Of a stretch of 62,406 nt of DNA, positions 27,783-37,026 are shown in pieces; positions within the stretch are counted from its first letter, which is position 1; the number at the start of each line of letters is the position of its first letter. The position numbers and the translations under genes were made by a program. Location of the stretch: assembly GCA_021781745.1 (NCBI GenBank), contig JAJXWH010000032.1, forward strand, positions 1-62,406, in the 5' to 3' direction. The notes beneath the pieces are model-generated. The model saw only the letters and a list, made by a program, of their open reading frames with translations, searched no databases and was not told where the DNA came from. This DNA is from Bacillota bacterium (GTDB lineage: Bacteria > Bacillota > Clostridia > Clostridiales > Clostridiaceae).

Positions 27783-27900
27783 TTATAAGTTAAAAGTTGT
27801 AAGTTATGGATTAAATCCTCATTGGAGGATTTCTTAAACTATATTTTTGAAAAGCCTTTAGCTTTTCTTCCATAACTTCTCACTTATAATTTTTCACTAC
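27781..27900. repeat. Imperfect inverted-repeat element
   Basis: Ends AGTTATAAGT...AAGTTATGG and CCATAACTTC...ACTTATAAT pair imperfectly; inside are AAATCCTC/GAGGATTT and GAAAAGC/GCTTTTC stems. It looks like a small non-autonomous (MITE-like) intergenic element or a complex terminator between convergent genes. Confidence 0.4.
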
Positions 27901-27934
27901 TTTAGTCAGCTAATCCCTTCATCTTTTCAGCTTT

Positions 27935-28909
27935 TTAATCCTGCATAATAATCTTTCCTGTATCACTGATATCGTATCCACCTATTCCTAGTAGTTCTAA
28001 CTGAAATTCTTTTGAATTAAGAATTTCCAATACAGCTTCAATCGGCGGAGTATCCAAATCTTCTTTTTTTATTATTAAATCATACCTTTCTTTTTGTAGT
28101 GGCATGAAGTCAACATTACTAACCTGCAAAGAAGCTTTTTCATTTCCAACCCCAACATCTGCATCACCTCTTGCAACAGTGCTTGCTACAGCTAAATGAG
28201 ATAATTCTTCATTTCTGTAACCATTAATTAACTTAGGTGATATTCCTAGTTTCTTAAGCTTTTCATCAATTAAAACTCGAACACCACATCCCTTCTCCCG
28301 ATTTATCATCAAGATATCCGAACGAGTTAAATCAGTCCAAGTATGAATGTTCTTCGGATTGCCCTTCGCTACATAAAATCCCTGCATTCTGCAAACTAAA
28401 TGAACAATGGCACACGGTACACCAGGAAGCAGCCTTGGTATATAAGAAAGATTATACTCTTCAGTATTGCCATCCCATAGATGAGATGTAGCAACAGTTA
28501 CATTACCCCTATATAATTCAACCAAACCATTATAACTACCTATGTAACACCTGAGCGCTTGAACCCCTTTGGGATGACGTTCTAAATGCCTTGTTAATAC
28601 ATCCAACAAAATATCCTGACCACAAATTATAAAATCTTTTTTAGAATTTGTAACCGGAATAAACTGTTTCGAATTATAATTAGAAACAATCGGTTCCTCT
28701 CTCTGATTAGTTTTTACTTGAATATTTTGCTTTATATTAGTTCTACTTTTATTTTTATATTCTTCAATATCATTTTCATCAATGCGAACTTTTCGTCCAA
28801 CTCTATATGAAGGAAGCTCTCCTCTTTTAATCAATTCATAAACCGTATTTTTCGAAATATTTAGTATTTCAGCAACTTCTTGAGTAGATAGACCTGCACT
28901 TGCTTTCAC
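27935..28909 (-). CDS. One-component regulator: HTH plus binding-protein domain (copy 2)
   Basis: This protein of about 324 residues is of the same type as copies 1, 3 and 4: helix-turn-helix LSTQEVAEILNISKNTVYELIKRGELP, then a ligand domain starting FIICGQDILLDVLTRHLE with TSHLWDGNTEEYN and INREKGCGVRVLIDEKL. There is no signal peptide. GTG 28909 is the likely start (AAAGGTGG nine bases before); upstream ATGs overlap the ribosome site. It is transcribed toward the vnf AnfO operon and away from the DUF2325 gene. Confidence 0.82.
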   Translation of the reverse strand: MKASAGLSTQEVAEILNISKNTVYELIKRGELPSYRVGRKVRIDENDIEEYKNKSRTNIKQNIQVKTNQREEPIVSNYNSKQFIPVTNSKKDFIICGQDILLDVLTRHLERHPKGVQALRCYIGSYNGLVELYRGNVTVATSHLWDGNTEEYNLSYIPRLLPGVPCAIVHLVCRMQGFYVAKGNPKNIHTWTDLTRSDILMINREKGCGVRVLIDEKLKKLGISPKLINGYRNEELSHLAVASTVARGDADVGVGNEKASLQVSNVDFMPLQKERYDLIIKKEDLDTPPIEAVLEILNSKEFQLELLGIGGYDISDTGKIIMQD

Positions 28910-29213
28910 TTTAAACATCCACCTTTCAATCATCTAGTAATATACTTATTATCTGACAGATTTATATGTTTTTCAAGTATTCTGCCTTAATTATAAAACT
29001 TTTCATATATTCTCCAACAAATTATTAATTTCTTATTTATAAATTTTAAATAAAGTTATTGCAATACCAAAGCATACACTTTATAATATTTTTAATACCA
29101 TTTCGTAATGTTTGATACAATACTATATAGTTATGTAGCAAATGATTTTCAATCAAGGCATATGAGATATTAATATCATATTTTTTCCATTTCTTCAAGG
29201 GGGTGTTTTGCAA
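28910..29213. other. Divergent intergenic region
   Basis: It holds a good plus-strand promoter (TTGCAA 29059-29064, 17 bases, TATAAT 29082-29087) and a GATATTAATATC-centred hairpin followed by six T (29160-29187) just before the DUF2325 gene, possibly a leader terminator. That hairpin has no AAnGnn hexaloop. No minus-strand promoter was identified with confidence. Confidence 0.5.
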
Positions 29214-30764
29214 ATGGAATCCATAATAAAAACAGTATATTCAGATAATCTAAATATTGAAAACTTTTCAAAAATGCTTGGAGAAGAATGGAATATATCC
29301 TCATCAATTTTTAAAGATTATATTTTAGCTAATTTAAGCATTGCTATAACCAGAAACAAGGAACTTAATAAAAACATTAATAAAATATATAAATTAGATA
29401 TTATTAAATATAATAGCGCTGCCATAAGCTCAACTTGTATCAAACATGTTATCATGACTCAAGGCACACTTGAACAAGAAATTAACGGAAGAAAAGCATT
29501 AGGTATTCTATTAGTCGCTGAAACAGACTATATTTTAAGAGATACTATAATTAATTTATTAAGAAAATCTTACCCTATAATTTTTAACGCTGTTAAAAAG
29601 CATGATAAAAGAGATTTAGCAAAGAGATACCTTAAAATGGATGAAATCACTAGAAAAACAGAAGCTAGACTTGACGCTTCAATCTATTTTTATTTTTGTC
29701 TATATCGCTCAAAAGAAATTGTTGATCAAGGTTTCGTTCTTTCAATAGTTGAAGATATGAAATATTTTGAATTTTGTGATCCAATAACAAGAATAATTGA
29801 TAAAGAACTTGAACTTCATAAAAAAGAAATACAAGAAATCAAAAATTTATTAAAAAAAGAATTTGGTAAAATAAATAATTATAAGGATATTTTAAGAAGT
29901 GACCTAGAATCAATTAATGAATTTGGTGAAATATTAGAGAACATCTTTATTATAAATAAATTTGATATTAATTATCTTTTTTCTAATTCAGATTTTCTAA
30001 ATATTGATGAAATAATACTATCCTACATAAAAAGAAACACCGGAAATATAGATATAGATGTATTGCTCCAATCATTAATTAGCGGTATTTTTATTAAATC
30101 TTTAATTAATGAGTATAAAAATTCCAGAAATTTATATTTTAATAATAGTACTGAAACATCTTTATTCGAAATAAATTCTTTAGAAAAAAAACTAAAAAAA
30201 TTAGAAGAAGAAAATAATAATTTAGTAACAAACATTAATGCTCTAGAAAAAGAAAACGAATCACAAAATACACTTTTAAATAATATAACAAATGATTTAA
30301 ACAAGAAACATAACTTTGAGATTTCAACTCTAAAAAGCAGAATAGAAGAACTTGAAAATCAATTATTATCAGAAAAGAAATATAGAAATGAATTAAATGA
30401 AGTTAGAGAATATTTATTTAAACTAAATAATGCTTACGTGCCTGAATCTACTAAAAAAACCTTAGATTATTTTATTGCAAGAAATAATATTATTATTATT
30501 GGAGGCACTAAAGATTGGAGAAGAAAATTTAGAGAAAAATATCCTACTTTACGTACTCTAAATGGATTTAATGGAAGTTTTGATCCTAATATTTTAATAA
30601 ATTATGATTATGTTTTCTTCTATACAGGATATATGGATCACGCTACCTATTATAGAGCTATGAATTTTATACGCTCTCATGATATAAAATTTGGATATAT
30701 CGGAAAAACAAATATAGATTTAGTCGAATATGAACTTATTGATGAGCTTGAGAAATATAATTAA
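29214..30764 (+). CDS. Coiled-coil protein with C-terminal DUF2325-like domain
   Basis: This protein of about 516 residues has a helical N-terminal half without recognised domain, a strong coiled coil at roughly 320-405 (ISNLEKK-type heptads, LKKLEEENNNLVTNINALEKE), and a C-terminal DUF2325-like domain (IIIIGGTKDWRRKFREKYP, YDYVFFYTGYMDHATYYRAM). DUF2325 proteins are small and cytoplasmic with unknown function. It has no signal peptide. It is monocistronic between the V locus and the importers and ends at a bidirectional terminator. ATG 29214 follows GGGGGTG by 8 bases. Confidence 0.7.
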   Translation: MESIIKTVYSDNLNIENFSKMLGEEWNISSSIFKDYILANLSIAITRNKELNKNINKIYKLDIIKYNSAAISSTCIKHVIMTQGTLEQEINGRKALGILLVAETDYILRDTIINLLRKSYPIIFNAVKKHDKRDLAKRYLKMDEITRKTEARLDASIYFYFCLYRSKEIVDQGFVLSIVEDMKYFEFCDPITRIIDKELELHKKEIQEIKNLLKKEFGKINNYKDILRSDLESINEFGEILENIFIINKFDINYLFSNSDFLNIDEIILSYIKRNTGNIDIDVLLQSLISGIFIKSLINEYKNSRNLYFNNSTETSLFEINSLEKKLKKLEEENNNLVTNINALEKENESQNTLLNNITNDLNKKHNFEISTLKSRIEELENQLLSEKKYRNELNEVREYLFKLNNAYVPESTKKTLDYFIARNNIIIIGGTKDWRRKFREKYPTLRTLNGFNGSFDPNILINYDYVFFYTGYMDHATYYRAMNFIRSHDIKFGYIGKTNIDLVEYELIDELEKYN

Positions 30765-30823
30765 ATTGAAGCTTATTACTTGAATGCCATAGACTCAATC
30801 AATTTTAAAATCATCATCGAATT

Positions 30824-30866
30824 AAAAGAAGTTGTCCAAATTATTATAATTTGGACAACTTCTTTT
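30824..30866. terminator. Bidirectional terminator
   Basis: 19-base perfect inverted repeat starting AAAAGAAGTTGTCC and ending GGACAACTTCTTTT, between convergent units; A-run on the left, T-run on the right. Confidence 0.85.
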
Positions 30867-30911
30867 ATTACAGTATTTCTTTAATTAGTATTCGTAGTAT
30901 TTTAGCATTAA

Positions 30912-31148
30912 TTATTGTTGTTGAGTGTAGATATTTTTTAAATCTTCATCAGAAAGTGTATAGTTATAATTTTTAATATAAAACTCTTTAACTTCTTTGT
31001 CCATATTTATATCTGAAAATAAATCTAGATGAAGAATCTTTGCTGCCCATAAAGGTTGAAGCGCTGCTTCTGCACTTCTTACACACCATAGATACATGTT
31101 CTTCGGATTAACATAGATATTTCCTTTTTTACCACATAATCTACATAT
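30912..31148 (-). pseudogene. C-terminal fragment of a solute-binding protein
   Basis: Directly after the TAA of the permease the same frame continues open for 78 codons: GNIYVNPKNMYLWCVRSAEA then LQPLWAAKILHLDLFSDI and FYIKNYNYTLSDEDLKNIY. This matches the end of the class II binding proteins here (IGIEWLANLLYPDYVKLDI...FYNYNLTDDEVKELL). No ribosome site and no N-terminal lobe. It is a deletion relic of a third binding-protein gene in the importer operon. Confidence 0.65.
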
Positions 31149-32237
31149 TTACTGAGTGAAATTACCTCTAGTTGATTTAAGCAGTAAATAGAAAAAGAAT
31201 GGAGCCCCAATTAACGATGTTAAAATACCTAGCGGTACTTCGTTTATTAAAATACCTCTAGCAATATCATCAACCAAAAGTAAAAATATACTTCCAATTA
31301 GCATAGAAACAGGTAATAACTTTTTATAATCAGACCCTACCATAAAACGTGCTATATGAGGAATTATAAGACCAATCCAGCCTATTTCTCCGCATATTGA
31401 AATAGATGATGCAGTTAATAAAGTTGAACATATAATTATTACTATTCTTGTTTTATTTGTATCAATCCCCATTGCTTGTGCTTCTTCTTCCCCAAAGGAT
31501 AAAAGATTTAATCTCCACCTCATTAAAAACAAAGGAATGATTCCAAAAACAAATGGAAATATAAATATTATTAAATCTTTGTTTCGTATAGAAGAAAGAC
31601 TCCCCATTAACCAAAATGTAATAGCTGGTAATTTAGTTTCAGGATCAGCCACATATTTAGCCACCGATATAAATGATGAAAACATTGCTGAAATTACCAT
31701 ACCTGTTAATATTAAAATTAAAACAGTACTGTTTCCTCTACCAAGAAATTTACCAATAAAATATGTTAACGATACTGCTGCTAATCCAATTAAAAGCGAA
31801 GATAATTGTATACCTACAATATTCCAAGATAATAAAATTGCAATGGCAGCTCCAAATCCTGATCCGGCAGAAACCCCAAGAACATCAGGTGATACCATTG
31901 GATTTTTAAACAAGCCTTGATATACAGCTCCAGATGCAGCTAAAGCTGCACCTATTAAAATTGCTGTCAATATTCTTGGAATGCGAATATTAAATAGAGC
32001 CGTTTCTATAGTAACATCCCATGTAACTTGTAAATTAAATATTTTACCTATAAAAATTTTTATTAATTCAGGTAGTGAAACAGAATAATTTCCTATTGTA
32101 AAAGATAATAAAAACAATATAATTAGTAAAATAATGAGACTACCCAAAATTATATTATCTTTAAAATTATTATTTAGATTATTTCTAAATAACCTATTTC
32201 TAAGTCGGAGCCTACATACTGGTTCTATATTTATCAC
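31149..32237 (-). CDS. FecCD/BtuC-type ABC transporter permease
   Basis: This protein of about 362 residues has some ten membrane helices. Family signatures: IRIPRILTAILIGAALAASGAVYQGLFKNP near the N-terminus and GEIGWIGLIIPHIARFMVG near 285, the ATPase-contacting loop. It is very like the permease at 35551-36630. It likely works with the binding protein just upstream and the single ATPase at 34772. The start is uncertain: GTG 32237 touches its AAAGGGG site. MolB-like oxyanion transport or iron/cobalt-complex transport are both possible. Confidence 0.88.
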   Translation of the reverse strand: MINIEPVCRLRLRNRLFRNNLNNNFKDNIILGSLIILLIILFLLSFTIGNYSVSLPELIKIFIGKIFNLQVTWDVTIETALFNIRIPRILTAILIGAALAASGAVYQGLFKNPMVSPDVLGVSAGSGFGAAIAILLSWNIVGIQLSSLLIGLAAVSLTYFIGKFLGRGNSTVLILILTGMVISAMFSSFISVAKYVADPETKLPAITFWLMGSLSSIRNKDLIIFIFPFVFGIIPLFLMRWRLNLLSFGEEEAQAMGIDTNKTRIVIIICSTLLTASSISICGEIGWIGLIIPHIARFMVGSDYKKLLPVSMLIGSIFLLLVDDIARGILINEVPLGILTSLIGAPFFFYLLLKSTRGNFTQ

Positions 32238-32275
32238 CCCTTTATTGTGAAATTATTTATACGAAAATATAACTC

Positions 32276-33385
32276 TTACTTGTTTATTGTTGAATTATTC
32301 AATAATTCTTTAACTTCATCATCAGTTAAATTATAATTATAGAAAGTTTTATAGAAATTCTTTATTTCACTATTAATATCTAGTTTTACATAATCAGGAT
32401 ATAGTAAATTTGCTAGCCATTCTATTCCAATTATTCTTGCAGCTGAAGGTGGTCTGTCAAAAAAATTAAATGGTAATGCTGGAATCTTATATACCTTCTT
32501 ATCCTTTACCGCTTTTATATTAGCCCACTTTTGATCACTATACACATTCTTAAAGAAATCTCCCTTAACTGCTGTAGCTCCTTCTAAAATAACATCTGGA
32601 TTCCAAGATAAAACTTGCTCCATCGATACACTTGCCATAGATCCAACCTTTTCTTCAGCAATATCTGCAACATTTTTGCCTTGTACTAAATCTAAAACTT
32701 CAGTGTGTACATTACCTGAAATATCAGTTTGAAGTCCTTCTCCACCTTCAGCGTAATATACTTTAACCTTTTTATCTTCAGGTATACTTTTTACAAGAGA
32801 TTTTATATTATCAATAGTTTTCCTAGAATAATTTGCAAGCTCCTTTCCACGTTGCTGCTCGCCAAGGCATTCACCTAAAAATTCATACACTTTATCTGTA
32901 GATTCTAAGTCTGTTGATACTTTTACAACTGGAATTTTTAACTGTTCTTGAATATCATCCGCTGGATAAACCTCATCTTCATCTGAACAAACAATTAAAT
33001 CAGGCTTTAATTTTAGTACGCTTTCATAATCAAGCTTTTTATCAGAGGTTGTCCCAAGCACAGGTAAATTAATAAATTTATCTCCTAAATATTTTTTAGC
33101 CTCTGCCTTAGGAGTAAAACTTAATCCTACTAATTTATCAGGATCTAAAGTATACAAATCAACTGTAGTATTGTTACTAAGAGAAACTACCTTATTGATT
33201 TTTGTTGGTATTGTGACTTTTCTTCCTGACATATCTGTTACTTCTTTAGTTAAAGCCTCCTTATTATCAGCTGCTTTTTCTTGGGATGTTTTACTGCATC
33301 CTACAAAAAGAACTAGACATGTGATGACACATATTATTTTCATAGAAGCAGATTTAATGTTAATACAAATAATGTCTTTTTTCAT
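32276..33385 (-). CDS. Class II ABC solute-binding lipoprotein
   Basis: This 369-residue protein has a signal ending LVLFVGC (lipobox) then TDMSGRKVTIPTKINKVV and a TroA/BtuF fold (DLIVCSDEDEV, WNPDVILEGA, FNFFDRPPSAARIIGIEWLA). It is anchored to the outer face of the membrane. It is 38 bases upstream of its permease and 128 bases downstream of a second binding-protein gene. The DRPPS segment is shared with the protein at 57913-59007 and suggests a common ligand class. Confidence 0.85.
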   Translation of the reverse strand: MKKDIICINIKSASMKIICVITCLVLFVGCSKTSQEKAADNKEALTKEVTDMSGRKVTIPTKINKVVSLSNNTTVDLYTLDPDKLVGLSFTPKAEAKKYLGDKFINLPVLGTTSDKKLDYESVLKLKPDLIVCSDEDEVYPADDIQEQLKIPVVKVSTDLESTDKVYEFLGECLGEQQRGKELANYSRKTIDNIKSLVKSIPEDKKVKVYYAEGGEGLQTDISGNVHTEVLDLVQGKNVADIAEEKVGSMASVSMEQVLSWNPDVILEGATAVKGDFFKNVYSDQKWANIKAVKDKKVYKIPALPFNFFDRPPSAARIIGIEWLANLLYPDYVKLDINSEIKNFYKTFYNYNLTDDEVKELLNNSTINK

Positions 33386-33513
33386 AAATAAACACTTCCT
33401 TAAATTTTATTTTAACTTATATTACATTAATATTAATTCTTATTATCATTTCTTTAGATTTAAAATATCTTCATTCACTATCACCAAAACTATAATGATA
33501 ATATATTTTTAAA

Positions 33514-34602
33514 TTATGGTTTTTCAACCGCCATATCTTCATCAGTTATCTGATCTGTATAATAAAACTTATTATATAATTCCTTAGCTTCTTTATTAAT
33601 ATCTAAATTAACTTGATCAGGATAAAGCTTATTAGCTGTCCACATCAAATTTAATGGAGCTACAAAATGATCCATTGATGCATATTGCAAAGTTGTATAA
33701 ACACGTTCATTAATAACTGCACTTATATCTTTCCATTGAGAATTTGATAAAATTTCATCTGTTGTTTTCTTTGAACCTGTTATGATAACATCTGGATTCC
33801 ATTTAATAATATCTTCAATTGAAGTGGTTACACTTTCTGTTTGTTCCAAACTATCCTTAGCAATTGGATTTGCATCATAATAATTAATACCTCCTGCACT
33901 ACGTATAATTGACGCCTGAATAGTCTTAGGACCAACTGTATTTAAAGCTACCGAAGAAGTATAATAAACTTTTAACTTTTTATCATCTGGTATCTTTGAA
34001 GTTATATCAGTTACTTTATTTACTGTCTTTCCCCAATAATCTGCAAGATCATCAGCTTCCTTCTCATTTCCAACTAATTTGCCAATGAACCTTATAGATT
34101 CTTCAATATCCGAAAGGCTATTTTTTGAAATACCAATTACCGGTACTCCAAATCTTTCCTGTTCACTATCAATACCAGGGTCTCTGCTTAAAGTCAAAAT
34201 AATATCTGGTTTAGCAGCTATAATTTCTTCTGTATTTACATTTGTCATATAGTTTCCTGTCATTGGTAGATTTTGAATCTTATCTATGCTAAAAGGCGGC
34301 ATAAATTTTTGTGGAAAAAGTATATTAGGAGTTCCTTGAGTAAATACAACAGAATTATTTACTAATCTATCAGGAGCTAACCTCCAGACTATATATTCAG
34401 GATTCCCATGGAGAACTGCAATTTTTTTCAAACTTGCCGGCTTAGAAATGTTTTTGCCATTAGCATCAGTTATTGTTTCATTATCTATGTAATTTTTATC
34501 CTTATTAACAGTGTTAGCTGACTTTGCAGTATTGGCACATGCTTCAAAAGAAAATAATATCGTTATAATAACTAATAAAAATATAAATCTTTCTTTTTTC
34601 AT
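33514..34602 (-). CDS. Class II ABC solute-binding protein, probable lipoprotein
   Basis: This 362-residue protein has a hydrophobic leader FIFLLVIITILFSFEAC with a weak lipobox (FEAC). The body has the TroA-like pattern (ITDANGKNISKPASLKKIAV, AAKPDIILTLSRDP, KWNPDVIITGSK). It belongs to the operon permease-ATPase-binding protein. It is more diverged from the other three binding proteins and lacks the DRPPS segment, so its ligand may differ. Confidence 0.82.
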   Translation of the reverse strand: MKKERFIFLLVIITILFSFEACANTAKSANTVNKDKNYIDNETITDANGKNISKPASLKKIAVLHGNPEYIVWRLAPDRLVNNSVVFTQGTPNILFPQKFMPPFSIDKIQNLPMTGNYMTNVNTEEIIAAKPDIILTLSRDPGIDSEQERFGVPVIGISKNSLSDIEESIRFIGKLVGNEKEADDLADYWGKTVNKVTDITSKIPDDKKLKVYYTSSVALNTVGPKTIQASIIRSAGGINYYDANPIAKDSLEQTESVTTSIEDIIKWNPDVIITGSKKTTDEILSNSQWKDISAVINERVYTTLQYASMDHFVAPLNLMWTANKLYPDQVNLDINKEAKELYNKFYYTDQITDEDMAVEKP

Positions 34603-34626
34603 TAATACACCGCCTCTCGTATTTAG

Positions 34627-34741
34627 TTAATTAGGAATCACATTAAATAAGATAGGAGAAAATATTTAATATGATTCCTAATTAATGTGTGTAATTTATA
34701 TTCATTTGAAACTATTAATCTGTTAGGATATCCATAGTTTC
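34627..34741 (-). promoter_or_regulatory. Two stem-loops between ATPase and binding-protein genes
   Basis: TTAATTAGGAATCA/TGATTCCTAATTAA (34627-34685) with an inner ATTAAATA pair, and GAAACTAT/ATAGTTTC (34708-34741). No U-tract. Probably differential-expression or stability elements that allow more binding protein than ATPase. Confidence 0.5.
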
Positions 34742-34771
34742 TTTTGAGATATCATCACTTCTCTAAATCAA

Positions 34772-35554
34772 CTAATTTAATAAAGGTACACAAGTACTTA
34801 TTTCTTCACCATAGTTTCCTCTGGTTTTAACAATACTTACATTTACACCATAGGCTTCTCTTAGATTTTTTTCAGTTACAATTTCATCAACTGATCCCAC
34901 TTTAAATTTATTATTTCTTTGTAAAAGGGCAACCTTAGATGAACATAGAAACGCATGATCTGGCGAATGAGTTGTCATTATAATAGCTAACCCCTTTCTA
35001 GCTAATTCATTTACTTGCTGTAATAGTCTCACTTGATTACCATAGTCTAAATTTGATGTTGGTTCATCCATAATTAGAATCTTTGGTTGCTGCGTCAAGG
35101 CTCTTGCTAATAGAACCATTTGCCTTTCGCCACCACTTATCTCTGTGTATATCCTATCTTTTAAGTAAGTAATACCTAAAGCTTTTAAAGATTCTTCTGC
35201 AATTTCAATATCTTTTTTAGAAGGAGATGACATTGCACCGATATATGCTGCACGTCCCATAACAACAACATCTAAAACATTAAATTCAAAGGATGAATTA
35301 TGAGCTTGAGGCACGTATCCAACTGCTTTTGCTAATTTTTTTCTTGGCCAATTACTTATTTCTTCACCATCTATCATTACTTTTCCGCTTTTTATTTTTA
35401 AAAACCCTAAAAGGCTTTTAAAAAGTGTTGTTTTTCCAACTCCGTTTGGTCCAAGTAAGCATAGTATTTCTCCAGATTCAATAGTTATTGAAATACCATT
35501 AACTATCTTTTTATCTTTATAACCACATACTATGTCTTTTATCTCCATTTTCAT
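34772..35554 (-). CDS. ABC transporter ATP-binding protein (BtuD/FecE type)
   Basis: This 260-residue ATPase has Walker A GPNGVGKTT, Q-loop YVPQAHNSSFEF, signature SGGERQMVLLARAL, Walker B ILIMDEPTSNLD and the switch His in TTHSPDHAF. It is of the class II importer type. It overlaps the permease stop by 4 bases (coupled translation). It is the only complete class II ATPase in this window, so it may serve several permease/binding-protein sets. Confidence 0.92.
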   Translation of the reverse strand: MKMEIKDIVCGYKDKKIVNGISITIESGEILCLLGPNGVGKTTLFKSLLGFLKIKSGKVMIDGEEISNWPRKKLAKAVGYVPQAHNSSFEFNVLDVVVMGRAAYIGAMSSPSKKDIEIAEESLKALGITYLKDRIYTEISGGERQMVLLARALTQQPKILIMDEPTSNLDYGNQVRLLQQVNELARKGLAIIMTTHSPDHAFLCSSKVALLQRNNKFKVGSVDEIVTEKNLREAYGVNVSIVKTRGNYGEEISTCVPLLN

Positions 35555-36630
35555 TCTTTTTCCCTCCTTTCTTTAAACAATAAATATAAGAAAAATGGTG
35601 CTCCAATTATTGAAGTTAGAATTCCTATAGGAATTTCTACACTAAATAAACAGCGGGCAATGTCATCTACAATTAATAAAAATATACCTCCAATAAGTGC
35701 TGAAGCAGGTAACAGAACTTTATAATTAGGACCAACTATTAATCTCGCAATATGAGGTATAATTAATCCAATCCAACCTATCATTCCTCCAATTGACACA
35801 GCTGAAGCTGTAAGAAGCGTAGAACAAAATATTGTTACTATTCTTATCTTACTTGTGTCTATTCCCATACCTTGTGCTTCTTCTTCACCAAAAGATAGAA
35901 CATTTAATTTCCACCTAATTAAAATTAACGGAACAATTCCTAATATAAATGGAAATGAAATTATTAATAAATCTTTTAAACTCACAGATGAAAGTCCGCC
36001 CATTAGCCAAAACGTAATAGCTGGTAATTTATCATTTGTATCTGCCAAATATTTTGTAATTGATATAAATGATGAAAATAACGTATTAACTACAATTCCT
36101 GTTAATACTAATGCTAAAATATTATTATTTGATTTCCCAACACATTTACTAATTGTAATGGTTACTATAACTGCAAGTAATCCAAAAAGAAATGATGATA
36201 TCTGAATTCCAGCAGAATTAAAAGAAAATAAAATTGCAATTGCTGCACCATATCCAGCACCTGACGATGCCCCTAATATATCCGGTGAAACCATGGGATT
36301 TTTAAATAGCCCTTGATATACAACTCCTGCACTAGCTAATGCTGCGCCTATAATAACTGCTACTACAATTCTTGGAATTCTTACCTTAAACAATACAGTC
36401 TCAACTGATTGAGCCCAACTTACTGTACCACCAAAAATTTTGTAACTAAGTATTTCAGAAAGCTGATTTAATGTAACCGCATATCTTCCAATAGTAAACG
36501 AAAAAAAGATTGATATTATAAGTATTGATATAAGAATTACTAAAACTGAACCTTTACCTTTTACAAGTTTAAGTAGATCTAATATTATTGATTTCTTTTC
36601 ACTCTTATTTATACTTGCTTCATTAACCAT
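35551..36630 (-). CDS. FecCD/BtuC-type ABC transporter permease
   Basis: This 359-residue polytopic protein has VRIPRIVVAVIIGAALASAGVVYQGLFKNP and GGMIGWIGLIIPHIARLIVG. It is first gene of the importer operon, with AAGGAGG before ATG. Its 5' region contains two hexaloop attenuators and a phased 10-bp repeat block placed just after the -10, so expression appears controlled both by a DNA-binding repressor and by antitermination, as expected for uptake of a nitrogenase metal. Confidence 0.9.
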   Translation of the reverse strand: MVNEASINKSEKKSIILDLLKLVKGKGSVLVILISILIISIFFSFTIGRYAVTLNQLSEILSYKIFGGTVSWAQSVETVLFKVRIPRIVVAVIIGAALASAGVVYQGLFKNPMVSPDILGASSGAGYGAAIAILFSFNSAGIQISSFLFGLLAVIVTITISKCVGKSNNNILALVLTGIVVNTLFSSFISITKYLADTNDKLPAITFWLMGGLSSVSLKDLLIISFPFILGIVPLILIRWKLNVLSFGEEEAQGMGIDTSKIRIVTIFCSTLLTASAVSIGGMIGWIGLIIPHIARLIVGPNYKVLLPASALIGGIFLLIVDDIARCLFSVEIPIGILTSIIGAPFFLYLLFKERREKE

Positions 36631-36674
36631 TAACGAAAACCTCCTTATAGTTAAAATTAGTTAAAAATAGCTAT

Positions 36675-36736
36675 AAAAAAACATTGGCCAAAAATATTAG
36701 TTAAATACTTTTACTTTTCCAACGTTCGCCTTTGAA
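36675..36736 (-). promoter_or_regulatory. Hexaloop attenuator B, importer operon leader
   Basis: Minus strand TTC-AAAGGC-GAA (36736-36725) overlaps terminator AACGTTGG/CCAATGTT (36726-36680) with a seven-T tail. Confidence 0.7.
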
Positions 36737-36758
36737 TATAATATAATTTTCAATACTG

Positions 36759-36836
36759 TTATATATTAATAATAAAATTTGATATAGTTCGAAATGTCAG
36801 CTTAAAATAAAAATACATTAAATTCTTAATATTCAT
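36759..36836 (-). CDS. Possible 25-residue leader peptide
   Basis: Short frame beginning MNIKNLMYFYFKLTF with a near-perfect AAGGAGG site 9 bases before ATG. It lies between attenuators A and B. A 12-codon frame (36826-36864, preceded by GGGGTGAG) overlaps its start, so the two could be coupled. It may be a leader peptide or the remnant of a deleted gene. Confidence 0.35.
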   Translation of the reverse strand: MNIKNLMYFYFKLTFRTISNFIINI

Positions 36837-36886
36837 TTTTCCTTTCCTCCTTAACTGTTTTCATTATCTCACCCCATCTTTTTTAT

Positions 36887-36941
36887 AAAAAAGCACTATT
36901 TAAAAGAAAATTATTTCTTTTAAATAGTGCTCACCTTTGAG
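36887..36941 (-). promoter_or_regulatory. Hexaloop attenuator A, importer operon leader
   Basis: Minus strand CTC-AAAGGT-GAG (36941-36930) next to and overlapping terminator GCACTATTTAAAAGAAA/TTTCTTTTAAATAGTGC (36930-36893) with a six-T tail. Confidence 0.75.
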
Positions 36942-36985
36942 TATATAATTAATAATTATAAAACCATTTATAATTATATTCGTAT

Positions 36986-37025
36986 TTATTAGTTTATGTT
37001 GGTTATTGTTTGTTTTTATTAAGTT
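36986..37025 (-). promoter_or_regulatory. 10-bp phased repeat block (repressor position)
   Basis: TTATTAGTTT, ATGTTGGTTA, TTGTTTGTTT, TTATTAAGTT in exact 10-bp steps on the plus strand, starting one base downstream of the importer promoter -10, so a bound protein would cover the transcription start. Confidence 0.6.
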
Positions 37026-37026
37026 A

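Noticed and set aside
30912..31148. Functional readthrough fusion of permease and binding-protein end
   Set aside because: The fragment lacks the N-terminal lobe and hinge, so it could not bind a ligand; a deletion relic is simpler.
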